From assembly GCF_001482195.1 (NCBI RefSeq), contig NZ_KQ759763.1:444459-508458 (forward strand): a stretch of DNA of 64,000 nucleotides, given 5' to 3'. The notes below the pieces were generated by a model that searched no databases, was not told the origin of the DNA, and saw only the letters and a list, made by a program, of their open reading frames with translations. Made by a program: the position numbers and the translations under genes. Shown in pieces: positions 34,601 through 43,500 of the stretch; the stretch's first letter is position 1; each line of letters starts with the position of its first letter. This DNA comes from Luteimonas abyssi (GTDB taxonomy: Bacteria; Pseudomonadota; Gammaproteobacteria; Xanthomonadales; Xanthomonadaceae).

Positions 34601-35226
34601 GTCTCGCCGTTGCGCGGCCCGGGTGCGCGTGCGCCGAAGTCGCCGGCGTTGTCGTCGGTGTCGCGGCAACCGTCGTCGCCGCGCCATGCGGCATTCGCCG
34701 CCGACAGGACCGGCGCCGGACCGCTGCCTTCGAAATAATTGGCGCCGCCGAAGCCGACCAGGTCGAGGATGCGATCCTCCTGGGTGGCGTTGCAGGGCGT
34801 GCTGCCGCCGTTGCAGCCGAGGCCGGCGGTGCCGTCGACCAGCGCGACCTTGCCGGCGCTGGCGGACATGTTGATGGTGCCGCTGGCGTCCGGCGTGGGC
34901 AGAGCCGCGCCGGTGCTGCCGCCGGCCAGACCGATCAGGAAGTACTGGCCGGGCAGCAGGGTGGTCGCCGGCAGGACGACCAGTTGCCCGGCGCCGCTGC
35001 CGAAGTTGCCGGTGCCGGTTGCGCTGGCGTACTGCAGCGAGGTGCCGCCCAGCGGGACCGGCGTGTCGCCACGGTTGAACAATTCCACGTAATCGGCGTT
35101 GTACGCCGCACCGCTGTTGCCGCCCGCCCCGTAGATCTGGCTGACGACCACCTGCGCCTGGGCGGTTCCCCCCAGGGCGCACACTCCCCCGATGGCCAGC
35201 AAAAGCCGGCCCATGAGCCTGCGCAT
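31660..35226 (-). CDS. Large secreted ExeM/NucH-family endonuclease with Calx-beta and PPC domains
   Basis: 1188 residues from the ATG at 35226, with GGGGAG 8 bases upstream. Signal peptide MRRLMGRLLLAIGGVCALGG (cleavage near AQA). Domain order: lamin-tail domain (about 25-150, VVVSQIYGAGGNSGAAYNADYV), Calx-beta domain (about 215-330), an OB-like ExeM region (about 345-450), the endonuclease/exonuclease/phosphatase catalytic domain (about 580-900, with AYNLERFFD, DVLGVTEVENLDVL, VIVVHQRS, LVVLGDFNAFE, SIDHILVN, ADHDPVLL), a CARDB/DUF11-like domain (about 905-1075), and a PPC domain (about 1090-1188). Secreted nuclease of this type degrades extracellular DNA; type II secretion is likely. Confidence 0.93.
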   Translation of the reverse strand: MRRLMGRLLLAIGGVCALGGTAQAQVVVSQIYGAGGNSGAAYNADYVELFNRGDTPVPLGGTSLQYASATGTGNFGSGAGQLVVLPATTLLPGQYFLIGLAGGSTGAALPTPDASGTINMSASAGKVALVDGTAGLGCNGGSTPCNATQEDRILDLVGFGGANYFEGSGPAPVLSAANAAWRGDDGCRDTDDNAGDFGARAPGPRNGETPYAPCGGGGTLWLSIADTAAAEGDSGLTPFFFTVTLNQPADADGVTVDFATADGTATVADNDYVAKSGTLRFAAGERSKTIVVDVVGDTTPEPDETFFVDLSNAVGAEIQRAQATGTILNDDVVTLPIHAIQGSGGRSPYEGQAVATEGIVTGRKNNGFFIQTADGEDDGDPMTSEGVFVFTSSTPPDAAAVGNRVLVQGTVIEYVPAADPHQLPLTEITDASVIALSSGHPLPAPVVLTTAVPNAEGGLDQLEHLEGMRVTAPSFTVVAPTGGNVNERQASATSNGRFAVVVTGTARPFREPGIPLLDPEPLGSTATDIPRWDFNPELIAVNSTTIGAPTANLAVGCRIVDGSLVGPLDYTFRRFTIYPEAELQVECDGADQPRPAQLPDPDHATFAAYNLERFFDDIDDPTIGEPVLTPEAIEQRLAKASLGIRGYLHMPDVLGVTEVENLDVLQRLAGRINQDAVAAGQPDPGYVAWLEEGLDIGGIDVGFLVRSGDNGAGAARVDVHGVTQHGAEERLQNPDGSTSTLNDRPPLLLDATVQFADGRTLPLAVIVVHQRSLSGVDNDTNGSAGWISTGARVRAKRHAQAEYLAGLVQGLQDADPARKLVVLGDFNAFEFNDGLVDAMGTVTGLPSADETTAVDGDGAVLVDPVLRNVTLDADPEERYSFVFDYQAQSIDHILVNQALIDSPLVAGYDVSHARINADFPEIARNEPDTPTRLADHDPVLLLVRLQPVRFADLSVQAEAANAETIVGTPLVFATTVTNAGPDAAAFAGVGFAFDLALPDLEVDAPAGWSCDTPTHGSDTTTVACTVDILDADADAVFGLAATAPDTALGDTVTLAVAATSQTADPDETDNAAQARTTVVDDPQALPALANGVPVTALSGEAGDALMYRIEVTVGGRQLRVQTYGGSGDVTLTLRHGEQPTAQDWDARSARPGNNEVVHVATPAAGTWYVRVEGVRPFARLTLSGHWVE

Positions 35227-35457
35227 CGCGCTTCTCCCCTTGAAAGACCACCCCCTGCCGGACCGATTCTGCAACGTTCCCGTGGCGGCTGCATGACGGG
35301 GGGCGATGACCGGGGAGGGTGAGGGCCGAAGCCGCGGCTGTTCACCGCCGGCCGCGCGTGGCGACGCGTCGAACCGCGGCTTCGCGTCAGCGGACACCTG
35401 GCGCGGCGGCGCGTTCGATCGATCGCACCGCGTCCGGAAGCGCCTGGCGCGATCGGT

Positions 35458-35463
35458 TACCCT
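35458..35463 (+). promoter_or_regulatory. -10-like box TACCCT, possible leaderless kynA mRNA
   Basis: The last T is 8 bases before the kynA ATG at 35471 and no ribosome site lies between. Confidence 0.4.
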
Positions 35464-35470
35464 TCGCCGG

Positions 35471-36322
35471 ATGAGCACCGAACGCAATGCGCGGCCGCTG
35501 GAGGACGGGATCCATACCGACCTCGACGGCCGGACCACCTATGCCGGCTATCTGCGCCTGGACCGCCTGCTGGCCGCCCAGGAGCCGCTGTCGGTTCCCC
35601 CGCATCACGACGAGATGCTGTTCATCGTCCAGCACCAGGTCTCGGAGTTGTGGATCAAGCTGATGATCCACGAATTGACTGCCGCCGCCGCGCATCTGCG
35701 CCGCGACGAGGTCTGGCGCTGCCGCAAGGTGCTGGCGCGCTGCAAGCAGGTGCTGCGCCAGCTCACCGAGCAGTGGTCGGTGCTGGAGACCCTCACCCCG
35801 TCGGAGTACATGGAGTTCCGCGAGGTCCTGGGGCCGTCGTCGGGCTTCCAGTCGCTGCAGTACCGCACGGTGGAGTTCCTGCTGGGCAACAAGAACGCCG
35901 ACATGCTGCGGGTGTTCGGTCACGACGCGGCCGGCCAGGCGCAGCTGCGCGAGACGCTGGAGGCGCCGAGCCTGTACGACGAGTTCCTGCGCTATCTCGC
36001 GCGCTGGGGGCACGCGGTGCCCGCCGCGCACCTGGAGCGCGACTGGTCCGAGCCGCACGCGATGGACGAGACGCTGGTGCCGGTGTTCGAGGCGATCTAC
36101 GGCGACACCGACCGCCACTGGCGCGAGTACGCGCTGTGCGAGGATCTGGTGGATCTGGAATCCCAGTTCCAGCTGTGGCGGTTCCGCCACATGCGCACGG
36201 TGATGCGGGTGATCGGTTTCAAGCGCGGGACCGGCGGTTCGAGCGGGGTGGGCTTCCTGCGCAAGGCGCTGGAGCTGACCTTCTTTCCCGAACTGTTCGA
36301 GGTCCGGACGCGCCTGGCCTGA
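35471..36322 (+). CDS. kynA: Tryptophan 2,3-dioxygenase
   Basis: 283 residues, the normal length. A heme enzyme that opens the indole ring of Trp to N-formylkynurenine, the first step of the kynurenine route. Visible signatures: [13 protein letters not shown] (N-terminal helix), [19 protein letters not shown] (substrate pocket with Phe and His), [14 protein letters not shown] and [12 protein letters not shown], containing the proximal heme His, then [17 protein letters not shown]. Other kynurenine-pathway genes are not adjacent. It is monocistronic as judged by a 126-base gap to the AbgT gene. Confidence 0.96.
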   Translation: MSTERNARPLEDGIHTDLDGRTTYAGYLRLDRLLAAQEPLSVPPHHDEMLFIVQHQVSELWIKLMIHELTAAAAHLRRDEVWRCRKVLARCKQVLRQLTEQWSVLETLTPSEYMEFREVLGPSSGFQSLQYRTVEFLLGNKNADMLRVFGHDAAGQAQLRETLEAPSLYDEFLRYLARWGHAVPAAHLERDWSEPHAMDETLVPVFEAIYGDTDRHWREYALCEDLVDLESQFQLWRFRHMRTVMRVIGFKRGTGGSSGVGFLRKALELTFFPELFEVRTRLA

Positions 36323-36403
36323 CGCGCGGTCTGGCCGGACCGCGTGCACGCGCGGAGGGCCGTCCCTAGGCGTGCCGGGGGCGGCGGATGTTCGCGGGGC
36401 TGC

Positions 36404-36409
36404 TAGGAT
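36404..36409 (+). promoter_or_regulatory. -10 box TAGGAT of the AbgT gene
   Basis: TAGGAT preceded by GC, 40 bases before the ATG at 36449. Confidence 0.4.
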
Positions 36410-36448
36410 GCGGGCCTGTCATCGCCGACGATCAGGGGATTCCCGAGC

Positions 36449-38023
36449 ATGAACCAGCCAGGTCCGGAGGCCGCGCCGACGCCGCGCGGCGGCATCGCCC
36501 GTTTCCTCGATACGGTCGAGCGGGTAGGGAACAAACTGCCCGATCCGGCGATTCTGTTCCTGGGACTGATGATCGTGGTCTGGCTCGTGTCGGCGTTGCT
36601 GGCGCAGGTGAACTTCGCCGAGATCGATCCCCGCAGCGGCGAACCGATCCAGATCAACAATCTGTTGGCCGGCGGCAGTCTGACCGCGTTCATGGCGACG
36701 ATGGTGTCCACGTTCGTCACCTTCGCCCCCCTGGGGGTCGTGCTGGTGGCGATGCTGGGGCTCGGGGTTGCCGAGCACACCGGATTCATCAATGCATCGC
36801 TGCGCGCGATTCTCTCGGTGACGCCGAAGATGCTGCTCACACCGGTCCTGATCGCGGTGGGTATCTTCAGCCACGTGGCGGTCGACGCCGGCTATGTGCT
36901 CGTGATTCCGCTCGGTGCTGTGATTTTCTATGCCGCCGGACGGCATCCCCTGGCCGGCATTGCGGCAGCGTTTGCGGGTGTCTCGGGTGGCTTCTCGGCC
37001 ACCTTCATCCCGTCCAGCCTCGATCCGCTGCTGGCGGGCCTGACGCAAGAGGCGGCCCGGATCATCGATCCCGCGATGGTGATCAACCCGCTCAACAACT
37101 ACGTGTTCACCACCGCGTCGACGGCGTTGATCGTCCTGGTTGGCTGGTTCCTGACCGACCGGATCATCGAGCCGCGGCTGAAAGGCACCGTCGTCGACGG
37201 CGACATGAGCGAGATGCCGACGATGGAGCACCTGTCGCCGCGAGAGCGGCGTGGCCTGGTTCTGGCGGTGGGCTCTGCGCTGCTGCTGGTGGCCGCCTTG
37301 GTGGCGACCAGTCTGCCGCTCGGTTCACCGTGGAGGGCTCCGGCCGACGCGGCCAGCGGTGCGGGGGAACTGCTGGTGGCGTCCGCGCCGTTGATGCAGT
37401 CGATCGTGCCGTTGATCTTCGTGGTGTTCGTGATTCCGGGCATCGTCTACGGCGTCGCGGCCGGTACGGTCCGGACGCACCGGGACGTGGTCGAGGGCAT
37501 GAGCAAGGCGATGAGCGGCATGGGGTATTACATCGTCATGGCGTTCTTCGCTGCGCAGTTCATCTACGCGTTCGGACAGAGCAACCTCGGCGCGTTGCTG
37601 GCGATCAAGGGCGCCAACGGCTTGCAGGCGATGGGCCTGCCGATGGGGGTGACGCTGATCGGCATCGTATTGCTGTCGGGGTTCGTCAATCTGCTGGTGG
37701 GTTCGGCGTCGGCGAAGTGGGCGCTGATCGGCGCGATCATGGTGCCGATGCTGATGCAACTCGGTATTTCGCCTGACCTCACCCAGGCGGCCTATCGGGT
37801 CGGCGACTCGAGCACCAACATCATTACCCCCCTGCTGCCGTATTTTCCGCTGATCGTGGTGTTCTGCCAGCGCTACGTGAAATCCAGCGGTATCGGCACG
37901 TTGCTGGCATTGATGCTGCCCTATTCGCTCACTTTGCTGGTGGTGTGGACGCTGTTCCTGCTGGCGTTCTGGGGACTCGGCCTGCCGCTGGGGATCGGTT
38001 CGAGCTACCGCTACCCGGGATGA
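36449..38023 (+). CDS. AbgT-family transporter
   Basis: 524 residues with about 12 hydrophobic segments. The first cytoplasmic stretch FLDTVERVGNKLPDPAILFL is typical of AbgT. Conserved hairpin regions are PLNNYVFTTAST and GSASAKWALIGAIMVPMLM, followed by DSSTNIITPLLPYFPL. Members import p-aminobenzoyl-glutamate (AbgT) or export sulfonamides (MtrF-like); which applies here is not clear. Inner membrane. The downstream peptide transporter might share a physiological role in peptide or folate-derivative uptake, but a hairpin region of 121 bases separates them. Confidence 0.93.
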   Translation: MNQPGPEAAPTPRGGIARFLDTVERVGNKLPDPAILFLGLMIVVWLVSALLAQVNFAEIDPRSGEPIQINNLLAGGSLTAFMATMVSTFVTFAPLGVVLVAMLGLGVAEHTGFINASLRAILSVTPKMLLTPVLIAVGIFSHVAVDAGYVLVIPLGAVIFYAAGRHPLAGIAAAFAGVSGGFSATFIPSSLDPLLAGLTQEAARIIDPAMVINPLNNYVFTTASTALIVLVGWFLTDRIIEPRLKGTVVDGDMSEMPTMEHLSPRERRGLVLAVGSALLLVAALVATSLPLGSPWRAPADAASGAGELLVASAPLMQSIVPLIFVVFVIPGIVYGVAAGTVRTHRDVVEGMSKAMSGMGYYIVMAFFAAQFIYAFGQSNLGALLAIKGANGLQAMGLPMGVTLIGIVLLSGFVNLLVGSASAKWALIGAIMVPMLMQLGISPDLTQAAYRVGDSSTNIITPLLPYFPLIVVFCQRYVKSSGIGTLLALMLPYSLTLLVVWTLFLLAFWGLGLPLGIGSSYRYPG

Positions 38024-38053
38024 TCCCGGATCGCAAACCGACTGTTTTAGTCA

Positions 38054-38120
38054 CTCTCTTCCCTGAATAGGGGGGAGAGGGCTAGCTTTGCGCGTCGATC
38101 AGGCCGCCCACGGGGCGGCC
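38054..38120 (+). promoter_or_regulatory. Two leader hairpins before the peptide transporter, one covering a ribosome site
   Basis: Hairpin 1: 38054-38064 pairs with 38069-38079 (11 bp, two G-T), hiding the purine-rich GGGGGGAGAGG site that precedes a TTG at 38088. Hairpin 2: GGCCGCCC (38102-38109) pairs with GGGCGGCC (38113-38120), ending 9 bases before AGGAG (38130-38134), the ribosome site of the TTG at 38145. They might end the AbgT transcript or control translation of the transporter. Confidence 0.4.
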
Positions 38121-38144
38121 GCTTACGTCAGGAGTCTACCCGCC

Positions 38145-39725
38145 TTGTCCAGCAATCCCTACGCCGCCGAGGAGCAGAAGACCATCCTCGGTCATCCGCG
38201 CGGCCTGTTCGTGTTGTTTTTCGCCGAAATGTGGGAGCGGTTCTCCTACTACGGCATGCGCGCGCTGCTGATCTTCTATCTCGTCCAGCACTGGATGTTC
38301 TCGGATTCCGAGGCGTCGGTGATCTACGGCGCGTACACCGCGCTGGTCTACATCGCGCCGGTGATCGGCGGATATCTCGCCGACCGGTATCTCGGCCAGC
38401 GCAAGGCGGTGCTGTTCGGCGCCGTGCTGCTGACCTTCGGTCATTTCCTGATGGCGTTCGAGGGCGATGGCGGGCAGGGGGCAGCCGAGCTCAACATCTT
38501 CTGGCTGGCGCTGGCCTTCATCATCGTCGGCTCCGGCTTCCTGAAGGCCAACATCTCGGTGATGGTCGGTCAGCTGTACCCGCGCACCGACATCCGTCGG
38601 GACCCGGCGTACACGATCTTCTACATGGGCATCAACCTGGGCGCGTTCCTGGGCTCGCTGATCGCCGGCTACCTCGGCCAGACCTACGGCTGGGCCTGGG
38701 GCTTCGGCGCTGCCGGCGTCGGCATGCTGCTGGGGCTGATCGTGTTCATCATCGGCAAGCCGCTGCTGATGGGCCGCGGCGAGTCGCGCGATCCCGAGCG
38801 CCTGGCGCGCCCGGTCGCCGGCATCAAGTTCGAGTGGCTGCTGTATGCCCTCGGCTTCGCCGCGGTGCTGCTGGTGTGGTTCATGATCCAGCACCAGAAG
38901 CTGGTGGGCTTCCTGCTCGGCGGTTCCGGCGCGGTGCTGGTCGGCTACGTGCTGTACACGTCGGTGTTCCGGCTGCCCAAGGAAGACCGCGACCGCATCC
39001 TGGCGGCGCTGTACCTGATCCTCGGTTCGATCCTGTTCTGGGCGCTGTTCGAACAGGCGGGCGCCTCGTTGAACCTGTTCACCGACCGCTCGGTGGACCG
39101 CACGATCTTCGGCTGGGAAGTGCCGGCGTCGATGTTCCAGTCGCTCAATGCGGCCTACATCGTGTTGCTCGGACCGGTATTCGCCTGGTTGTGGACGGCG
39201 CTCGCGCGACGCGGCATGGAGCCCTCGGCCCCGGCCAAGTTCTCGCTCGGCGTGATCCAGGTCGGCCTGGGCTTCCTGGTGCTGGTGGCCGGCGCGCACG
39301 CCACGGGCGCGGGCAACATGACGCCGGTGATCTTCATCTTCCTCATCTACCTGATCCACACCACCGGCGAGCTGTGCCTGTCGCCGGTCGGGTTGTCGGC
39401 GATGAACCGGCTGACCCCGGCGCACATGGCCAGCCTGATCATGGGGACCTGGTTCTTCGCCGCCGCCACCGGCAACTTCGCCGCAGGCCTGATCTCGGCC
39501 GCCACCGGCGGCGAGGGCGCGGGGCCGGAGCGGGTGCTGGAGGTCTACAGCAACGTCGGCTGGCTGGCGGTGGGCGTGGGCATCGGCATGTTGGTGATCT
39601 CGCCGTTCGTGCGGCGCCTGATGCACCTCGATACGTTGCGCGACGATGAGCCGGTCGCGGGCGAGCCCGGCATCGGCGAGCCGGCGGCGGCGGGCACCAC
39701 GGTCGAGGACGCGGGCAAACGCTGA
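38145..39725 (+). CDS. Peptide MFS transporter, POT/PTR family
   Basis: 526 residues from a TTG at 38145 with AGGAG 10 bases upstream; this gives MSSNPYAAEEQKTILGHPRG, the start seen in the family. An in-frame TTG at 38088 also has a purine-rich site, so the start is open. Proton-coupled di/tripeptide uptake. POT motifs: ERFSYYGMRALLIFYL in helix 1 (ExxER-type with FSYYG), the GGYLADRYLGQRK loop, and FYMGINLGAFLGS (PTR2 signature). 12-14 transmembrane helices, inner membrane. A terminator follows at 39752. Confidence 0.93.
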   Translation: MSSNPYAAEEQKTILGHPRGLFVLFFAEMWERFSYYGMRALLIFYLVQHWMFSDSEASVIYGAYTALVYIAPVIGGYLADRYLGQRKAVLFGAVLLTFGHFLMAFEGDGGQGAAELNIFWLALAFIIVGSGFLKANISVMVGQLYPRTDIRRDPAYTIFYMGINLGAFLGSLIAGYLGQTYGWAWGFGAAGVGMLLGLIVFIIGKPLLMGRGESRDPERLARPVAGIKFEWLLYALGFAAVLLVWFMIQHQKLVGFLLGGSGAVLVGYVLYTSVFRLPKEDRDRILAALYLILGSILFWALFEQAGASLNLFTDRSVDRTIFGWEVPASMFQSLNAAYIVLLGPVFAWLWTALARRGMEPSAPAKFSLGVIQVGLGFLVLVAGAHATGAGNMTPVIFIFLIYLIHTTGELCLSPVGLSAMNRLTPAHMASLIMGTWFFAAATGNFAAGLISAATGGEGAGPERVLEVYSNVGWLAVGVGIGMLVISPFVRRLMHLDTLRDDEPVAGEPGIGEPAAAGTTVEDAGKR

Positions 39726-39751
39726 CGCGGTTCGCGCGGTTTCGCCATAAC

Positions 39752-39780
39752 AAGGGGGCGGCTTCGGTCGCCCCTTTTTT
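39752..39780 (+). terminator. Terminator of the peptide transporter gene
   Basis: AAGGGGGCGGC pairs with GTCGCCCCTT around TTCG, then TTTT. Two wobble pairs. Confidence 0.85.
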
Positions 39781-39831
39781 GGGTCTTCTCCCGGGCGAGA
39801 ACGTGTCGGCTGCGGCGATGCTCTGCGCGAA

Positions 39832-39866
39832 AAAAGGCCCCGCGGCCAAACGGCGCGGGGCCTTTT
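39832..39866 (-). terminator. Terminator of dps
   Basis: A perfect 13-bp stem (39832-39844 with 39854-39866). On the minus strand it is followed by TTTTTT (complement of 39830-39835). It starts 42 bases after the dps stop codon. Confidence 0.85.
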
Positions 39867-39908
39867 CGGCGACCCGTCCAGGGAGGCGGGTCGGTCGCGC
39901 CGGCAGGC

Positions 39909-40469
39909 TTACTGCAGCAGCGAACGCAGCATCCAGGCGTACTTCTCGTGGGTCTGCAGGCGCTGGGTCAGCAGGTCCTCGGTCGGATCGTCGTCGCCGT
40001 CGTCGGCCACGTCCAACGCGGTCCGTGCACTGCGGCAGACGGCTTCGTTGCCCTCGACCAGTTGGCGCACCATCTCACGCCAGTCCGGTGCCTTTTCCAG
40101 ACCCGGCTCTTCCTTGATCGAGGACAGCGCGATGAACTCCCCGTACGAACCGGGCGCGTTGAAGCCCAGCGCGCGGATACGTTCGGCGATGTCGTCCAGC
40201 GCGTTCCACTGCTCGGTGTACTGGTCCTCGAACATGTTGTGCAGCGCGTTGAACATCGGGCCGGTGACGTTCCAGTGGAAATTGTGGGTCTTCAGATACA
40301 GCGTGTAGGCATCGGCGAGAAACACCGAAAGGCTCTGGGCGATCTTCTTGCGTTCCCTGTCCGGAATCCCGATATCGATGGCCGGCGCCTTCGACTGCGG
40401 TGAGGGCGAGGCGGCCGGATGCGGCGCCTTGGCGCCGGACTTCTGCTTCGGGGACTTGCTCTTGGCCAT
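39909..40469 (-). CDS. dps: Dps-family ferritin-like DNA-protection protein
   Basis: 186 residues from the ATG at 40469. A Lys/Ser/Pro-rich N-terminal tail of about 40 residues (MAKSKSPKQKSGAKAPHP) likely binds DNA. The ferritin-like core shows the interface ferroxidase ligands in THNFHWNVTGPMFNALHNMFEDQYTE (His, then Asp and Glu). Dodecameric Dps oxidises and stores iron with H2O2 and protects DNA in starvation or oxidative stress. Neighbours are convergent on one side (POT gene) and divergent on the other (hrpA), so dps is monocistronic. Confidence 0.94.
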   Translation of the reverse strand: MAKSKSPKQKSGAKAPHPAASPSPQSKAPAIDIGIPDRERKKIAQSLSVFLADAYTLYLKTHNFHWNVTGPMFNALHNMFEDQYTEQWNALDDIAERIRALGFNAPGSYGEFIALSSIKEEPGLEKAPDWREMVRQLVEGNEAVCRSARTALDVADDGDDDPTEDLLTQRLQTHEKYAWMLRSLLQ

Positions 40470-40558
40470 GGGAAGCTCCGGTTGGGGATGGAAAGCGGCC
40501 ACAATACGTCGGCCTTCGTAGCGGATATGTGACTTACAGCTGTGGATTGCAAGACGCC

Positions 40559-43500
40559 ATGAAGACCGGTTCTCCGACCGCCCCGCGCCGGTCCGGCGGG
40601 CGCCCCGATGCCATCTTGAGCCAGGCGCGCGCCGCGATCGACGGTGCCTTGTCGCGCGATCGAGGGCGGCTATACGGACTGTGGACACGCTGGCGCCAGC
40701 GTGCCGACGATGCCGCCGCGCGGACCGCGTTCGAGGCCGCGCTGACCGCTTCGGTCGATGCCCGCCAGGCCCGTGCGGCGATGCTGCCGCGTGCGGATGT
40801 CGATCCCGCGCTGCCGATCGCCGGCGAAGCCGAGCGCATCGTCGCGCTGATCCGCGAACACCCGGTGGTGGTCATCGCCGGCGAGACGGGCTCGGGCAAG
40901 ACCACCCAACTGCCGAAGCTGTGTCTGGCGGCCGGCCGGGGCCAGGCCGGCATCATCGGCTGCACCCAGCCGCGCCGGATCGCCGCACGCGCGGTGGCGC
41001 GCCGGGTGGCCGAGGAGTTGCAGGTACCGATGGGCGACGTGGTCGGCTACCAGGTGCGCTTCAACGAGCAGGTCGGTGCGCGCACGGCGGTGAAGTTCAT
41101 GACCGACGGCATCCTGCTGGCGGAGATCGCGTCCGATCGCTGGCTGTCGGCCTACGACACCGTGATCATCGACGAGGCGCACGAACGCAGCCTCAACATC
41201 GATTTCCTGCTGGGGTATCTCAAGCAGTTGCTCACGCGCCGCTCCGACCTGAAGGTCATCGTGACCTCGGCGACCATCGACACCGAGCGCTTCTCGAAGC
41301 ATTTCGACGACGCGCCGGTGGTCGACGTGGAAGGTCGCGGTTATCCGGTCGAGGTCCGCTGGCGACCGCTGGGCGAAGGCGCCGACGCCGCGTCGGACGC
41401 GCCCGGCGGGCCCGCGGCCCGCGGCCGGGGAGACGGCGAGGGCGGGATGTCGGTCATCGACGGCATCGTCGCCGCCTGCGACGAGATCATGCGCGAGCGC
41501 GGCATCGGCGACACGCTGGTGTTTCTGCCCGGCGAGCGCGAAATCCGCGATGCGCATCGTGCACTGGAGCGTCGCGACTACCGCCATACCGAGGTGCTGC
41601 CGCTGTATGCGCGCCTTTCCGCGCGCGACCAGGACCGGGTGTTCAATCCCGGCCCGAAGCGGCGCATCGTGCTGGCCACCAACGTGGCCGAGACCTCGCT
41701 GACGGTGCCGCGGATCCACTACGTGGTCGATCCCGGGCTGGCGCGGGTGAAGCGCTACAGTCCGCGGCAGAAGCTCGATCGCCTGCACATCGAGCCGGTG
41801 TCGCAGGCGGCCGCCGACCAGCGCAAGGGCCGCTGCGGCCGGATCGCGCCGGGGACGTGCCTGCGCCTGTACGCGGAAGCCGATTTCCAGGCGCGCGCGC
41901 CGTATACGGATCCCGAGATCCGTCGCGCCGCGCTGGCCGGCGTGATCCTGCGGATGCTGTCGCTGGGGCTGGGCGATATCGAGACGTTTCCGTTCGTGGA
42001 GCCTCCGGATCCGCGTGCGGTCGCCGACGGCTGGCAGCAGCTGACCGAACTGGGCGCCATCGACGCCGAGCGGCGCCTGACCGCGATCGGGCGCAGCATG
42101 GCGAAACTGCCGGTCGACGTGAAGCTCGCGCGTATGCTGGTGGCCGCGCAGGCCCATGGTTGCCTCGACGACATGCTGGCGATCACGGCGTTTCTGGGTA
42201 TCCAGGATCCGCGCGAGCGCCCGGCCGATCAGCGCGCTGCGGCCGACAATGCGCACGCGCTGTTCGCCGATCCCAAGTCGGAGTTCGTGGGCATCCTCAG
42301 GCTGTGGGCAGGCTATCGCGAGGCGCACGAGGCGATGACCCAGTCCCAGCTGCGCCGCTGGTGCGAGACCCGGTTCCTGGGCTTCCTGCGCATGCGCGAA
42401 TGGCGCGAACTGCACCGCCAGCTCAAGCTGCAATGCGAGGGCCTGGGCTGGCGTGCCGAGGGCGGCCGTGTCGCACCGCGGTCGGTGCCGCTGGCCGCGG
42501 ATGCGCCGTCGACCATATCGGGCGACGCGCCCCCGGCATCGTCGCCACCCGGCGCGCGTCGCCGTCGGCGCCGGGGTGGGCGTGGCGCGTCAGCCCCGAC
42601 GCACACCGACCAGGCGCAGGCCGGGGGGGCACCGGATGGCGCATCGCCCGCAGCGGACACCGGCACGCCCTACGCGATTCTCCACCGCGCGTTGATCGCC
42701 GGCCTGCCGACCCAGATCGGCCATCGCGGCGACCGTGGCCAGTACGAGGGTCCGCGCGGTCGCCGGTTCCAGTTGTTCCCCGGCTCGCCACTGGCACGCA
42801 AGCCGCCGCCATGGGTGCTTTCGGCGAATCTGCTCGATACCGAACGGGTCTGGTCGTTGACCAATGCCGCGATCGAGCCGGACTGGGTCATCGCCGAACT
42901 GCCGCATCTGCTGGCGCGCCGGCATCACGATCCGCACTGGTCGCGCGCGCAGGGCCGGGTGATCGGCAGCGAGCAGGTGAGTCTGTTCGGCCTCGTGCTC
43001 GCGCCCAAACGGCCAGTCGATTATGGGCGGTTGTATCCGGACGAGGCGCGCGCGATGTTTCTGCGCGACGGTCTGGTCACCGGCGAGATCAACCTGCGCG
43101 CGCCGTTCCTGGCGGCCAATCTCAAGGTGCTGACGCAGGCGCGCGAGGAAGAGGCCAAGCAGCGCCGGGTCGGGCTGGTGGTGGACGAGGACTGGATGGC
43201 GCAGTGGTATCACGCGCGGCTTCCGGCCGGCATCGTCGATGCGCGGACGCTGGACACCTGGTGGCGCACGGCCGACGCCGCCACGCGGCGCGCGCTGGCG
43301 TGGACCCGCGACGATCTGCTGGTCGGTGACGAGACCGATGCCGAGCGCTTTCCGCCCGTGCTGGCGGTCGGCAACGCGCGCCTGGAGGTGCGATATCGGT
43401 TCGAACCCGGCGCACCGGACGACGGCATGACCGTACGCGTTCCGCTGCACCTGCTCAACGCGCTCGATCCCGCGCGACTGTCCTGGCTCGCGCCCGGGTT

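Noticed and set aside
31513-35322. A 1269-codon plus-strand open frame opposite the secreted nuclease
   Set aside because: The nuclease strand encodes a signal peptide, five recognisable domains and a PPC tail. The plus-strand product is Gly/Val/Arg low complexity without family match.
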